Assembly: GCF_009762795.1 (NCBI RefSeq)
Contig: NZ_CP046400.1
Span: 2,829,501-2,893,500 of the forward strand
Direction of reading: 5' to 3'
Length of the DNA: 64,000 nucleotides
Source of the DNA: Pseudodesulfovibrio cashew
Lineage (GTDB): Bacteria; Desulfobacterota; Desulfovibrionia; Desulfovibrionales; Desulfovibrionaceae
A model generated the notes under the pieces. That model was not told the DNA's origin and searched no databases. It saw only the letters and a program-made list of their open reading frames with translations. Shown piece by piece: positions 7,805-15,756 of the stretch. A program made the translations under genes and the position numbers. Each line of letters starts with the position of its first letter. Positions within the stretch are counted from its first letter, which is position 1.

Positions 7805-8371
7805 ATGAATAATCTCAAACGGCTGGCGATCCGGATGGATGAAGCCTCGCGAAGCAACTGGAATTTCATACTTCAAAAGGGATTCTTTGTTCATGGGCAG
7901 GAGGGCATGACCGTCAGGGAGTTTCTCTTCTCCCGGTTCGGGTATGATTCGGACTTCATCGATAATTCCGTAAGAACCATATTTCTTAACAGAAGTCCGG
8001 TCGACGGCATCGACAAGGTGTACGTCAAGGACGGTGACAGGCTGGCTCTTGGCGGAGCCATGCCCGGCCTGGTGGGCATTGTCATGGGACGAGACAATCC
8101 GTTCAAGAGTTTCAGAAAGGATATTGCCAGCAAGGACGGTACCGCGGATGAAGCCAAGGGCGTTTCGATCCGGGTGTTCGCCAAGGTGTTCAGCACGCTG
8201 GCGGTTGAGTCGGGTGAGGAGATTCTGAGCCGCGGCATCGAGATCCCGGGCGCTTACCTGCAGAGTGTCCTGGAGGATCATGCGGCAGTTTACCAGGATG
8301 GAGGCGGAGCTGTAGAAATGCCCGGGGATAAGGAGATGGTGATGGTCACCGTGGAGTTTGGCAGTCTTTGA
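7805..8371 (+). CDS. Unrecognised protein with a possible MoaD-like beta-grasp segment
   Basis: The 188-residue protein has a good ribosome site (AAGGAG, 8 nt before ATG). I do not recognise a named family. Residues about 35-95 read like a ubiquitin-like MoaD/ThiS fold: VREFL, then RTIFLNRSPVDG and VYVKDGDRLALGGAMPGLVG, which resembles the strand-GD-x-glycine end of MoaD, but here the glycines are internal and a further 95 residues follow. No signal peptide or membrane segment is seen. It is divergent from aor and has its own copy of the candidate Mo/W operator. A role in Mo/W cofactor metabolism is inference only. Confidence 0.6.
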   Translation: MNNLKRLAIRMDEASRSNWNFILQKGFFVHGQEGMTVREFLFSRFGYDSDFIDNSVRTIFLNRSPVDGIDKVYVKDGDRLALGGAMPGLVGIVMGRDNPFKSFRKDIASKDGTADEAKGVSIRVFAKVFSTLAVESGEEILSRGIEIPGAYLQSVLEDHAAVYQDGGGAVEMPGDKEMVMVTVEFGSL

Positions 8372-8430
8372 TAGCCTCCCGACGCTGCCGGTAAATCGGC
8401 TTCGACCTGTCTTTTCAGATTTGGTCTTTC

Positions 8431-8465
8431 AAAGGAGAGCTCCCCGGCGAGGGAAGCTCTCCTTT
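8431..8465. terminator. Bidirectional terminator between convergent genes
   Basis: 11-bp arms (8431-8441 and 8455-8465) with further pairing of CCC/GGG inside; T runs flank both sides (TTTGCTTTT on plus, AAA tail giving T on minus). It separates the convergent genes ending at 8371 and 8470. Confidence 0.8.
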
Positions 8466-8469
8466 GCTT

Positions 8470-8811
8470 TTACTGATTGGGGCAACCCAAGGTTTTGGCG
8501 TATCCTTCCAGCTCCTTGAGCTGGCGTCGGTATTGGGTCTCGTAGAAGTAGCTTGACTCCAGAGGAATCTGGGTCCGGTTGTCATAAATCCCGTACCCCA
8601 TCTTCTTGCATGCGGAGGCACGTTCCGTCTCCGGCATTCCCTGGAGAGATTCGCCATAGTCTTTGACGGCCTTTCTGTAAGCCTTCTTGGCGATCCTGTA
8701 GCTGGAGTCAGCCTGTCCTCGAAGTCCCCTGGCGATGTCCATGGCGCTTGCGGGGGAGGTTAAGGCAAAAAGACAAAACATGAGTAGGGCGGATGTGAGT
8801 ATTTTTCGCAT
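8470..8811 (-). CDS. Small exported hypothetical protein
   Basis: The 113-residue product begins with a clear Sec signal peptide (about residues 1-23, SPASA before the cut). The mature part is about 90 residues, rich in charged residues and tyrosine, with two cysteines (CKK and a C-terminal GCPNQ) that could form a disulfide. The start has AAAAGGAG upstream. No family is recognised and no partner gene adjoins, since it is bounded by a terminator and a long gap. Confidence 0.65.
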   Translation of the reverse strand: MRKILTSALLMFCLFALTSPASAMDIARGLRGQADSSYRIAKKAYRKAVKDYGESLQGMPETERASACKKMGYGIYDNRTQIPLESSYFYETQYRRQLKELEGYAKTLGCPNQ

Positions 8812-9173
8812 GATGTTACTCCTTTTATTTGTCGTATAGCACGATCCTGGCGTTGTTGAATATCAATAACCATCGCTCATTTTCATGCAAGTGTCATCGC
8901 AGCGTTAAATGAGGTTGTTCCGGCTATTTAATTGATTATGTCTAAAAAGGCTCAATGCACTGTCACGGAACCATTAGTTTTCGTGATAGTTGGTCTTTTT
9001 CTTGCCACAATTTATTCCGACAGAGTAGAGATTACCCTTATCGTCTGAAGCCGCCCGACCTAAAGGTCGGGAGACATCGGGGCATATCAGCCGCACTTTG
9101 ATCGGTTCAGGGGTGTATGGCGGGTCGCCCGTGCCCTGTCGCCCAACATCATTATATCAAGGAGATTCGTTCC
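8812..9173 (+). promoter_or_regulatory. Promoter and structured leader region of the FecCD-type importer
   Basis: No gene is supported in these 362 bp. It holds a degenerate copy of the Mo/W palindrome (ATTATG-N10-CTCAAT, 8935-8956), an inverted repeat TCACG/CGTGA (8963-8967, 8982-8986) followed by a T-rich stretch, a tight hairpin CCCGACC-TAAA-GGTCGGG (9054-9071), and a compound stem (9108-9138: CAGGG with CCCTG, GGCG with CGCC inside) just before the ribosome site. It has no B12 box, so a cobalamin riboswitch is not supported. Confidence 0.5.
8935..8956. promoter_or_regulatory. Degenerate candidate Mo/W operator upstream of the importer
   Basis: ATTATG (8935-8940), 10-nt spacer, CTCAAT (8951-8956): 10 of 12 arm positions match ATTATG/CATAAT. 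The left side shares 11 identical bases, AATTGATTATG, with the exact site at 7738. It is 217 bp upstream of the first transporter gene. Confidence 0.4.
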
Positions 9174-10217
9174 GTGAAATTATCTTGCAAACAGTTTGCG
9201 ATTGCCTGGTTGCTGACCTTGCTGCTGGCCGTGCCCGCGCACGCCGCCCGTACCGTCACCGACCAATTGGGCAGGACCGTATCCGTTCCGGACAGCGTCA
9301 GCCGGGTAGTTGTCTTGCAACACCAGGCCCTGGACATCATGATCCAGCTTGGTGCCCAGGGCACGGTAGTGGGCGTACTCGAGAAGTGGGACAAGTATCT
9401 GCCCGGAGCAGCCAAGTGCATGAGCGACATCAAGGCGATGCCTACTCCCGGCGGCCTGAGTTCAGTGAACATGGAAGCACTCCTCGCCCTAAATCCCGAT
9501 CTGGTCATCGTCACGCACTATGCCCCCAAGGATATGATCGATCAGATCAGCGCGGCGGGAATCCCCACAGTTGCCATTTCCCTTTTCGACGCCGCCTATG
9601 CAGAAGCTTCCAAGCTGAATCCCGATCTGAAGGATGCGCAGGAAGCCTACAACAAGGGGCTGAAGGACGCGGTGCTGCTGCTGGGCGACATCTTCGAAAA
9701 ACAGGAGCGGGCGGCCAAATTGATGCAGACGGTGGAGCAGAGCCGTTCCATCCTCAAGTCCCACCTCGGCAATATTCCAGAAGGCGAGCGGGTGCGGTGC
9801 TACATGGCCAGGTCCAACCTGCACACCTATGGGCGTGGCAAGTACACCAGCGTAATCATGGAGCGCGCCGGAGGCGTCAACGTGGCCGCCAAGGAAGTGG
9901 TCGGATTCAAGGAAGTGACCATGGAGGACGTGCTGCGCTGGAATCCCGAGGTCATCTTCGTGCAATGGCGGCACCGCAAGGCCGCCGATCAACTGATCGC
10001 AGACCCTGCCTGGCAGCAGGTGGATGCCGTCAAGAACGGGCAAGTTCACGTTTGCCCCGAGTACGTCAAGCCGTGGGGGCACGCTCTGCCTGAGTCCATG
10101 GCCCTGGGCGAACTCTGGATGGCCAAGACGCTTTACCCCGAGAAGTTCAAGGATGTCGACCTCGACGCCATGGTGCAATCCTACTACAAGGAATTCTATG
10201 GCATTCCCTTCGAGTAG
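9174..10217 (+). CDS. Periplasmic binding protein of a FecCD-type ABC importer
   Basis: The protein has 347 residues from the GTG at 9174, which follows AAGGAG and starts a Sec signal peptide (ending VPAHAA). An earlier in-frame ATG (9117) has no ribosome site and would mask the signal. The mature protein is a BtuF/FepB-fold receptor: RTVTDQLGRTVSVPDSVSRVVVL, then NMEALLALNPDLVIV and the C-terminal WQQVDAVKNGQVHVCP. Members carry cobalamin, iron chelates or, in MolA, molybdate. The downstream ModA-like gene and the shared upstream motif point to molybdate or tungstate. Confidence 0.85.
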   Translation: MKLSCKQFAIAWLLTLLLAVPAHAARTVTDQLGRTVSVPDSVSRVVVLQHQALDIMIQLGAQGTVVGVLEKWDKYLPGAAKCMSDIKAMPTPGGLSSVNMEALLALNPDLVIVTHYAPKDMIDQISAAGIPTVAISLFDAAYAEASKLNPDLKDAQEAYNKGLKDAVLLLGDIFEKQERAAKLMQTVEQSRSILKSHLGNIPEGERVRCYMARSNLHTYGRGKYTSVIMERAGGVNVAAKEVVGFKEVTMEDVLRWNPEVIFVQWRHRKAADQLIADPAWQQVDAVKNGQVHVCPEYVKPWGHALPESMALGELWMAKTLYPEKFKDVDLDAMVQSYYKEFYGIPFE

Positions 10218-11235
10218 GCCGGTATCGGATCGCCCGCCCATACGCTCTCTGTGGCTATGGGCGGGCGTGGTCGCAGTGTTCTGCCTCGGCCTGGTTTGGG
10301 GACGCTATCCGGTCCATGTGGCCGATGTGTGGCGTATCCTGGCCCATGCGGCCGGATTGCCGGTTGATGACGGCCTCCCCGGAGTGTTGAAGGCCGTGGT
10401 TCTGCAGGTACGCCTGCCGCGCGTGCTGGCGGCCATGCTCATCGGCGGAGGACTGTCCGTGTCTGGCGCGGCCTTTCAGGGCTTGTTCCGCAATCCCCTC
10501 GTGTCGCCGTATGTTCTCGGCGTCGCCTCGGGTGCGGGTTTTGGCGCGGCCCTCGGCATACTGCTTTGGGAAAGCGCGCTGCTCATCCAGGTTTCCGCCT
10601 TCGCCTTCGGCATGGTCGCCGTGGGCACGGCGTGGGTGATGAGCCGTCTCTACAGGACCTCCGGCACCATGATCATCATTCTTGCCGGGGTGGTTACGGG
10701 CGCGTTCTTTCAGTCCCTGCTTTCCCTGGTCAAATACATGGCGGACCCGGACGACAAGCTGCCCGTCATCGTCTATTGGCTGATGGGCTCCCTGGCCTCG
10801 GTGAGCATGGACGACCTGCTGGCCGTGCTTCCCGCCATGGGGATCTGTTTGCTGGGATTGTTTCTGGTGCGCTGGAAACTCAACGTCCTGACCCTGGGGG
10901 ATGAAGAGGCCCGCGCTCTTGGCGTTGAGGCCGGACGGCTGCGTTTCGGCGTGGTCGTGGCTGTGACGGTGCTGACCGCCTGCGCAGTCTCCATCAGCGG
11001 AATCATCGGCTGGGTGGGCCTCGTCGTGCCGCATCTGGCGAGGATGGTGGTGGGCCCGGACTACCGCCGACTTATACCCGCTTCCCTGGCCCTCGGCGCA
11101 TGCTACCTGGTGATTATCGACGGCCTGGCCCGCAACCTGACTGCCACGGAGATACCGCTTGGCATTCTTACCGCCACGGTGGGCGCTCCGTTCTTCGCCG
11201 TGCTTCTGGGCAGGGGGAGGACCGGATGGGCCTGA
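10198..11235 (+). CDS. FecCD-family ABC importer permease
   Basis: The product has 345 residues with about nine to ten membrane segments. Family motifs are RLPRVLAAMLIGGGLSVSGAAFQGLFRNPL-like (residues about 68-97), SPYVLGVASGAGFGAALGI and the cytoplasmic-loop region GLVVPHLARM. The ATG at 10198 overlaps the preceding gene by 20 bp; upstream in-frame starts would lie deeper inside the binding-protein gene. It forms a homodimeric channel with the ATPase encoded next. Confidence 0.87.
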   Translation: MAFPSSRPVSDRPPIRSLWLWAGVVAVFCLGLVWGRYPVHVADVWRILAHAAGLPVDDGLPGVLKAVVLQVRLPRVLAAMLIGGGLSVSGAAFQGLFRNPLVSPYVLGVASGAGFGAALGILLWESALLIQVSAFAFGMVAVGTAWVMSRLYRTSGTMIIILAGVVTGAFFQSLLSLVKYMADPDDKLPVIVYWLMGSLASVSMDDLLAVLPAMGICLLGLFLVRWKLNVLTLGDEEARALGVEAGRLRFGVVVAVTVLTACAVSISGIIGWVGLVVPHLARMVVGPDYRRLIPASLALGACYLVIIDGLARNLTATEIPLGILTATVGAPFFAVLLGRGRTGWA

Positions 11236-12011
11236 TCCTGCGCATCGAAGAGCTCGGTTTCGCCTATGACGGCAAGCCGCCGGTCTGGACGGACGTGAAC
11301 TTGTCCGCTCACTCCGGCGAGGTTCTCTCCATTCTCGGTCCCAACGGAACGGGCAAGTCGACCCTGCTTCGCTGCGCTGCGGGGCTGGAGACGCCTGGAA
11401 ACGGCAGGGTGTTCGCCGGAGAAACGGAGGTGTCGGCCCTGAGCAGGCGCGAGGCGGCCCGACGTATCGCCTTTGTGCCGCAGATGCATACGCCGATATT
11501 CTCCTTTAGCGCGCTCGACGTCGTGGTTATGGGGCGAACAGCCCATCTGGGCGCTTTTTCCTCTCCGTCCGGCAGGGATTTCCGCGTGGCGAGGGAGGCG
11601 TTGGAAACCATGGGCGCGGCCCATTTGGCGGATGTTTCCTATGACGAGACCAGCGGGGGCGAGCGGCAGCTCATTCTTTTTGCCCGGGCTCTGGCCCAGG
11701 AGGCGGATATTCTGCTTCTGGACGAGCCCACCTCGCATCTGGATTTCGGCAACCAGGCGCGTACCCTCGCGCTCATTCGTTCCCTTGCCGACCGGGGACT
11801 GACCGTGGTTATGACCACCCATTTCCCGGACCACGCCTTTGGCATATCAGAGCGGACCTGCCTGTTGGCCGGGGGACGGGTGCGTGGCAGCGGCCTGACG
11901 CGTGAGATTCTGACCCCGGAAGCGTTGACAGACTTGTATGGTCTCGGCGTGGACATCCATAACCTGGAAGGGGAGCGAATCGTCTGCACCGCAAAGGGGG
12001 AGGCCGTATGA
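11226..12011 (+). CDS. ABC importer ATP-binding protein (FecE/BtuD type)
   Basis: The product has 261 residues from the ATG at 11226, overlapping the permease end by 10 bp. Walker A GPNGTGKST, Q-loop FVPQMHTPIF, signature TSGGERQLILFARAL, Walker B LLLDEPTSHLDFG and H-loop MTTHFPDHAF are all intact. FecE/BtuD-type length and motifs match the preceding FecCD permease. It overlaps the ModA-like gene by 4 bp, so the four genes form one operon. Confidence 0.88.
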   Translation: MGLILRIEELGFAYDGKPPVWTDVNLSAHSGEVLSILGPNGTGKSTLLRCAAGLETPGNGRVFAGETEVSALSRREAARRIAFVPQMHTPIFSFSALDVVVMGRTAHLGAFSSPSGRDFRVAREALETMGAAHLADVSYDETSGGERQLILFARALAQEADILLLDEPTSHLDFGNQARTLALIRSLADRGLTVVMTTHFPDHAFGISERTCLLAGGRVRGSGLTREILTPEALTDLYGLGVDIHNLEGERIVCTAKGEAV

Positions 12012-12727
12012 GTCTGACCGTGTTTTCCGCGGGCAGTCTGCGCAAGGCATTGCCCGCCATGGCCGAGGCCGTCGGGCTCGATCTGGATGTCCTTTTTGGT
12101 CCGGCCGGGCTGCTGCGCCGTCGGATCGAGGAAGGAGAGCGTCCTTCTCTGTTCTTCTCCGCAAATATGGATCACGCACGAGCCGTCGAGACCCTGGACG
12201 ACTATGCGCCAGCACGGGAGCTTGCTGTGAATCGGCTATGCCTGTTCGGGCGGCGCGAGGCGTTGGAGTGCGGCGATGCGCTGGCCGCCATGCTGGCGCA
12301 GGAAAACCGGCTGGGCACCTCTACGCCCGGTGCCGATCCCGGTGGAGATTACGCTTTTTCGGTTTTCGACCGGGCCGAGGCGATCCTGCCGGGCAGCCGG
12401 GAACGCCTCCGGGCAAAGGCGTTGCCCCTGGTGGGCGGCAGCCTGCACGGCAAAGACGGCCCAGGTCGCTCTCCGGTGCCCGGACTATTCGAGGCGGGCA
12501 AGGTTGATCTATTCTTGGGGTACCGTACTTCGGCCTTGGATGTGGTTCGCTCCGTTGAAGGGTTGGCCATGGTGGAGTTGCCTCCGGCTCTGGCTGTGGA
12601 GGCGATTTATGGCGTGGTTGCGCTTCGGGGTGATCCCGTTGTCGCCAAGGCGCTGGCCCTGCTTGATTCCCTGCCTGCGACCGAGGCTCTGGAGCAGTGC
12701 GGCTTTATGCGCTGTGACGGGGCTTGA
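12008..12727 (+). CDS. ModA-like molybdate/tungstate-binding protein without signal peptide
   Basis: The 239-residue protein starts MSLTVFSAGSLRKALP, which aligns with the first strand and anion-binding serines of mature ModA/WtpA (VFxAxSL). It continues with FGPAGLLRRRIEEG and LFFSANMDHA, equivalent to the SGxLxxQIExG and FxSAxxxxM segments of ModA. No signal peptide or lipobox precedes, so it is expected in the cytoplasm. It overlaps the ATPase gene by 4 bp (ATGA). A cytoplasmic ModA-like protein could buffer or deliver oxyanion, or sense it; that role is inference. An upstream in-frame signal is excluded by the overlap arrangement. Confidence 0.75.
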   Translation: MSLTVFSAGSLRKALPAMAEAVGLDLDVLFGPAGLLRRRIEEGERPSLFFSANMDHARAVETLDDYAPARELAVNRLCLFGRREALECGDALAAMLAQENRLGTSTPGADPGGDYAFSVFDRAEAILPGSRERLRAKALPLVGGSLHGKDGPGRSPVPGLFEAGKVDLFLGYRTSALDVVRSVEGLAMVELPPALAVEAIYGVVALRGDPVVAKALALLDSLPATEALEQCGFMRCDGA

Positions 12728-12849
12728 TACACATTGTTTGTGGAGGGCTGTTACCGAGCAAATCCATTTGGGGCTACATAATGGCGACATGGATTGTCGG
12801 CCGTGCTAGATACAATTGTTACCAGAGTAGATCTCGGTTGGGCCATTAA

Positions 12850-12896
12850 CGCAAAATGGGCAGTTAGAATATTCTAACTGCCCATTCCGATTTGCG
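12850..12896. terminator. Large perfect palindrome between convergent operon and tRNA-Val
   Basis: A perfect 32-bp palindrome (12855-12886, centre at 12870/12871) is flanked by a second pair CGCAA/TTGCG (12850-12854, 12892-12896). It lies between the end of the importer operon on plus and tRNA-Val on minus, so it most likely ends both transcripts. T runs are weak on both sides. Confidence 0.55.
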
Positions 12897-12901
12897 AAAA
12901 G

Positions 12902-12978
12902 TGGTGGGCGATACGGGATTTGAACCTGTGACTTCCACCGTGTGAAGATGGCACTCTGACCAGCTGAGTTAATCGCCC
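12902..12978 (-). tRNA. tRNA-Val (anticodon CAC)
   Basis: The minus strand folds as a full cloverleaf. The acceptor stem GGGCGAT pairs with ATCGCCC, the anticodon stem CCATC pairs with GGTGG around loop TTCACAC, and the T arm is ACAGG-TTCAAAT-CCCGT. The 3' ACCA is encoded. The anticodon at loop positions 3-5 is CAC, reading GUG (Val). Confidence 0.93.
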
Positions 12979-13056
12979 ACTTTGGTCTCCCTGGGAGCAT
13001 AACGCCCGAAGGGAGCACTGATATATCCACAAGCGATTTGCTTTGCAACCCTTTTT

Positions 13057-15162
13057 TTACGGATTCTTGACACAATCTTCGGCCAGACACTCCTGTCCTT
13101 CCGTCAGGTCGCGGTTGTAGCAGGTTAGGCCACAGCGCAGACAGCGGCAGGTCTCGTGTTTGACGTCGGCCAAGCCCAGTGGACCCTCGATCTCCTTGAA
13201 CGTGCATTTGCGTTCGTCACATTCGATTTGGTGCGGCAGTTCGGACCGTCGCCGGTAGCCGACGTCAGGCACATCCGTGAACATGGTGTACGGGATCAGC
13301 TCCCGTTGAAGTTGGCTGGAGTAGTGTATCCTGCCTTCGGTCAGGAGCTGGTGGATGGACCGCGCTGCCTTGCGTCCCTCGCCCAGGGCGGTGATGACCA
13401 GGGCCGGGCCGGTGTGCATGTCGCCGCCGGTGAAGACATGGGGCAGGGCGGTCTGCAGGGTGTCGGGATGCGCGCCCAGCGTACGCCAGCGGGTCTCCTC
13501 CAGCGTGCAGGTCCCGGAGCCGTCGTAGAGGCAGGAGAGCTCGGGTTTCTGGCCGATTGCCGTGTAAACCGTGTCACATTCTATCAGGGTCTCGGATCCT
13601 TCGATGGGCACTGGCCTCCGCCGCCCCGAGGCATCCGGTTCACCCAGCTCCATCTTGATGTACTCCACATGGGTTACGTGGCCGTCGTCGTCAGTAATGA
13701 TCCGCTTGGGAGCAGACAGGAAGAGGTAGTTGACGCCCTCCTCTTCGGAACCGACTATTTCCTCAATGTGGGCGGGCATTTCATTGCGGGTCCTGCGGTA
13801 CATGAGGGTCACGTGCGCGCCCAGTCGTACCGAAGAGCGGGAGGTGTCGATGGCCGTGTTGCCGCCGCCGATGACCACGACCTTCTTGCCGATGCCCGTG
13901 TCCACACCCAGGCCGACCTTGGTCAGGAATTCCGTCCCGGTCTCCACGCCCTTGGCGTTTTCGTTGTCGATGCGCAGGTTCATGTTCATCCATGCTCCCA
14001 CGCCGAGGAAGACCGCCTCGAAACCTTCCTCTTCGAGGGTCTTGAGGGTGAAGTCGGTTCCGAAATTATGTTCGTGGCGGACCTCTATGCCGAGGTTCAG
14101 GATGCCCTCGATCTCCCAGTCCAGGACCGCATTGGGCAGCCTGTATTCAGGGATGCCGTAGCGGAGCTGGCCGCCCAGTTCTGGCATGGATTCGAAGATG
14201 GTCGGGCTGTGTCCGAGGCGGCGCAGGAAAAAGGCGCAGGATAGTCCTGCCGGGCCACCGCCGACCACAGCCACCTTGCGACCGGTCTCTGGAGCGCAGG
14301 AGATGGGCAGCCGGGTGCCCGAGTTCATCTCCCAGTCTGCTGCGAATCGTTTGATCATGTTGATGCCAACGGGCTCGTCCACGTGGCCCCGGCGGCAGAC
14401 GCCTTCGCACGGGTGCGGGCAGACGCGACCGATGGAGAGCGGCATGGGGATGCGCTCGCGGATCGTCTCCAGGGCTCCGGCGTAGTCGCCGCGTGATACC
14501 TGTTCGATGTAACGCGGGATGTTGATCTGGCCGGGGCAGCGCTGGCGGCAGGGGGCCAGGCAGTCGGTGAGTTCATTGAGGTGGGTGATACGTGCGGTCA
14601 TGCCTCGGATGGTGATGACGCCGCGTGGGCAGACCTGGGCGCAGCCGCCGCAGGCCGTGCAGAGGTTGGGATCAACCACCGGATAGCCGTCCGGGCCGAT
14701 CTCGATGGCTCCGAACTGGCATGCGGTCACGCAGGTGCCGTAGCCGAGGCAGCCTTCGGGGCACATCTTGTTGCCGCCGTACAGCATGTGCTGGGCTCGG
14801 CAGTCTGCCACGCCGTGATATTCATAGGTCTCTTCGGCCCGGACGCCACCCGTGCAGTCCACGAAGGCGGTCTGCTTTTCGGTGGAGGCGAACTCCAGGC
14901 CCATGATATCGGCCACCTTGGCGGCCACCTCGTCACCGCCGATGACGCAGACGTTTGCCCCTGCCTTGCCTTCGACCACTCCCTGGGCCGCGCCAGCGCA
15001 GCCGGGATAACCGCAGCCGCCGCAGTTGGCCCCGGCGAGGACAGACTCCACCTGGGCGATGCGCGGGTCTTCATAGACATAGAGGAGCTTGGAAGCCACG
15101 GCCAGGATGACTGCCGAGATGAAGCCGATGCCGAGGAGGACGAGAACGGAAGAGGTAATCAT
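13057..15162 (-). CDS. rnfB: RnfB ferredoxin-binding subunit fused to a GltD-like NAD(P)H:acceptor flavoprotein
   Basis: The protein has 701 residues, more than twice a usual RnfB. Residues 1-25 are a membrane anchor; Cys47/50/55/72 form the RnfB [4Fe-4S] site; about 134-181 hold two ferredoxin clusters (CPEGCLGYGTCVTAC, CTACGGCAQVC). From about 195 a GltD-type module follows: a cysteine-rich N-terminal part (CRQRCPGQINIP, CPHPCEGVC), FAD motif VVGGGPAGLSCAF and NADPH-type motif VVIGGGNTAID followed by YRRTRNEMPA. A C-terminal cysteine group (CRCLRCGLTC) may hold another cluster. It is the last gene of the rnf operon and couples ferredoxin, and perhaps NAD(P)H, to the complex. Confidence 0.9.
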   Translation of the reverse strand: MITSSVLVLLGIGFISAVILAVASKLLYVYEDPRIAQVESVLAGANCGGCGYPGCAGAAQGVVEGKAGANVCVIGGDEVAAKVADIMGLEFASTEKQTAFVDCTGGVRAEETYEYHGVADCRAQHMLYGGNKMCPEGCLGYGTCVTACQFGAIEIGPDGYPVVDPNLCTACGGCAQVCPRGVITIRGMTARITHLNELTDCLAPCRQRCPGQINIPRYIEQVSRGDYAGALETIRERIPMPLSIGRVCPHPCEGVCRRGHVDEPVGINMIKRFAADWEMNSGTRLPISCAPETGRKVAVVGGGPAGLSCAFFLRRLGHSPTIFESMPELGGQLRYGIPEYRLPNAVLDWEIEGILNLGIEVRHEHNFGTDFTLKTLEEEGFEAVFLGVGAWMNMNLRIDNENAKGVETGTEFLTKVGLGVDTGIGKKVVVIGGGNTAIDTSRSSVRLGAHVTLMYRRTRNEMPAHIEEIVGSEEEGVNYLFLSAPKRIITDDDGHVTHVEYIKMELGEPDASGRRRPVPIEGSETLIECDTVYTAIGQKPELSCLYDGSGTCTLEETRWRTLGAHPDTLQTALPHVFTGGDMHTGPALVITALGEGRKAARSIHQLLTEGRIHYSSQLQRELIPYTMFTDVPDVGYRRRSELPHQIECDERKCTFKEIEGPLGLADVKHETCRCLRCGLTCYNRDLTEGQECLAEDCVKNP

Positions 15163-15171
15163 GCGGTCCTC

Positions 15172-15747
15172 CTAGGATGCCATGCCCTTGAAGGCGAAGA
15201 AGGCCAGGGACATGAGCCCGGCCATGATCAGGGCCAGGGGCGTGCCTTTGAGCGAGATGGGCACGCGGGCCAGGTCAAGCCGCTCCCGGATACCTGCTAG
15301 CACGACCAGCGCGAGAAGGAAGCCGGCACCGGACGCCAGCGAAAAGATGATGGTTTCAGGCAGGGTGAATTTCTCCCTCTGGCAGATGATGGCGATGCCG
15401 AGTACCGCGCAGTTGGTGGTAATCAGCGGCAGGAAGATGCCCAGCGACTGGTACAGCGGGGGGATGGCCTTTTTCAGGAACATCTCCACGAATTGGACAA
15501 GGGCCGCGATGATCAGGATGAAGGCGATGGTCTGGAGGTATTCCAGGTCCAGCGGGCCGAGCACGTATTCCTGAACGCACCAGGTTATGGTGGCGGCCAT
15601 GGTCGCCACGAAGACCACGGCCAGCCCCATGCCGATGGCCACGCCTGATTCCTTGGAGGTGCCGATAAACGGGCAGTTGCCCAGGTACTGGGCCAGGACG
15701 ATGTTGTTGACGAAGATGGCCGAGATGACGAGGACGAAATAATCCAT
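15172..15747 (-). CDS. rnfA: Rnf complex membrane subunit RnfA
   Basis: This 191-residue membrane protein has about six hydrophobic segments. It carries the conserved FVNNIVLAQYLGNCPFIG start and TTNCAVLG segment; the two cysteines correspond to those that hold the [2Fe-2S] cluster between RnfA and RnfE in the membrane. It lies 9 bp after rnfE and 9 bp before rnfB. It takes part in electron transfer across the membrane that drives ion pumping. Confidence 0.93.
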   Translation of the reverse strand: MDYFVLVISAIFVNNIVLAQYLGNCPFIGTSKESGVAIGMGLAVVFVATMAATITWCVQEYVLGPLDLEYLQTIAFILIIAALVQFVEMFLKKAIPPLYQSLGIFLPLITTNCAVLGIAIICQREKFTLPETIIFSLASGAGFLLALVVLAGIRERLDLARVPISLKGTPLALIMAGLMSLAFFAFKGMAS

Positions 15748-15756
15748 TGTGCCTCC

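Noticed and set aside
8812-9173. Cobalamin riboswitch upstream of the BtuF-like gene
   Set aside because: The region has hairpins but no B12 box or the other conserved blocks of that riboswitch.
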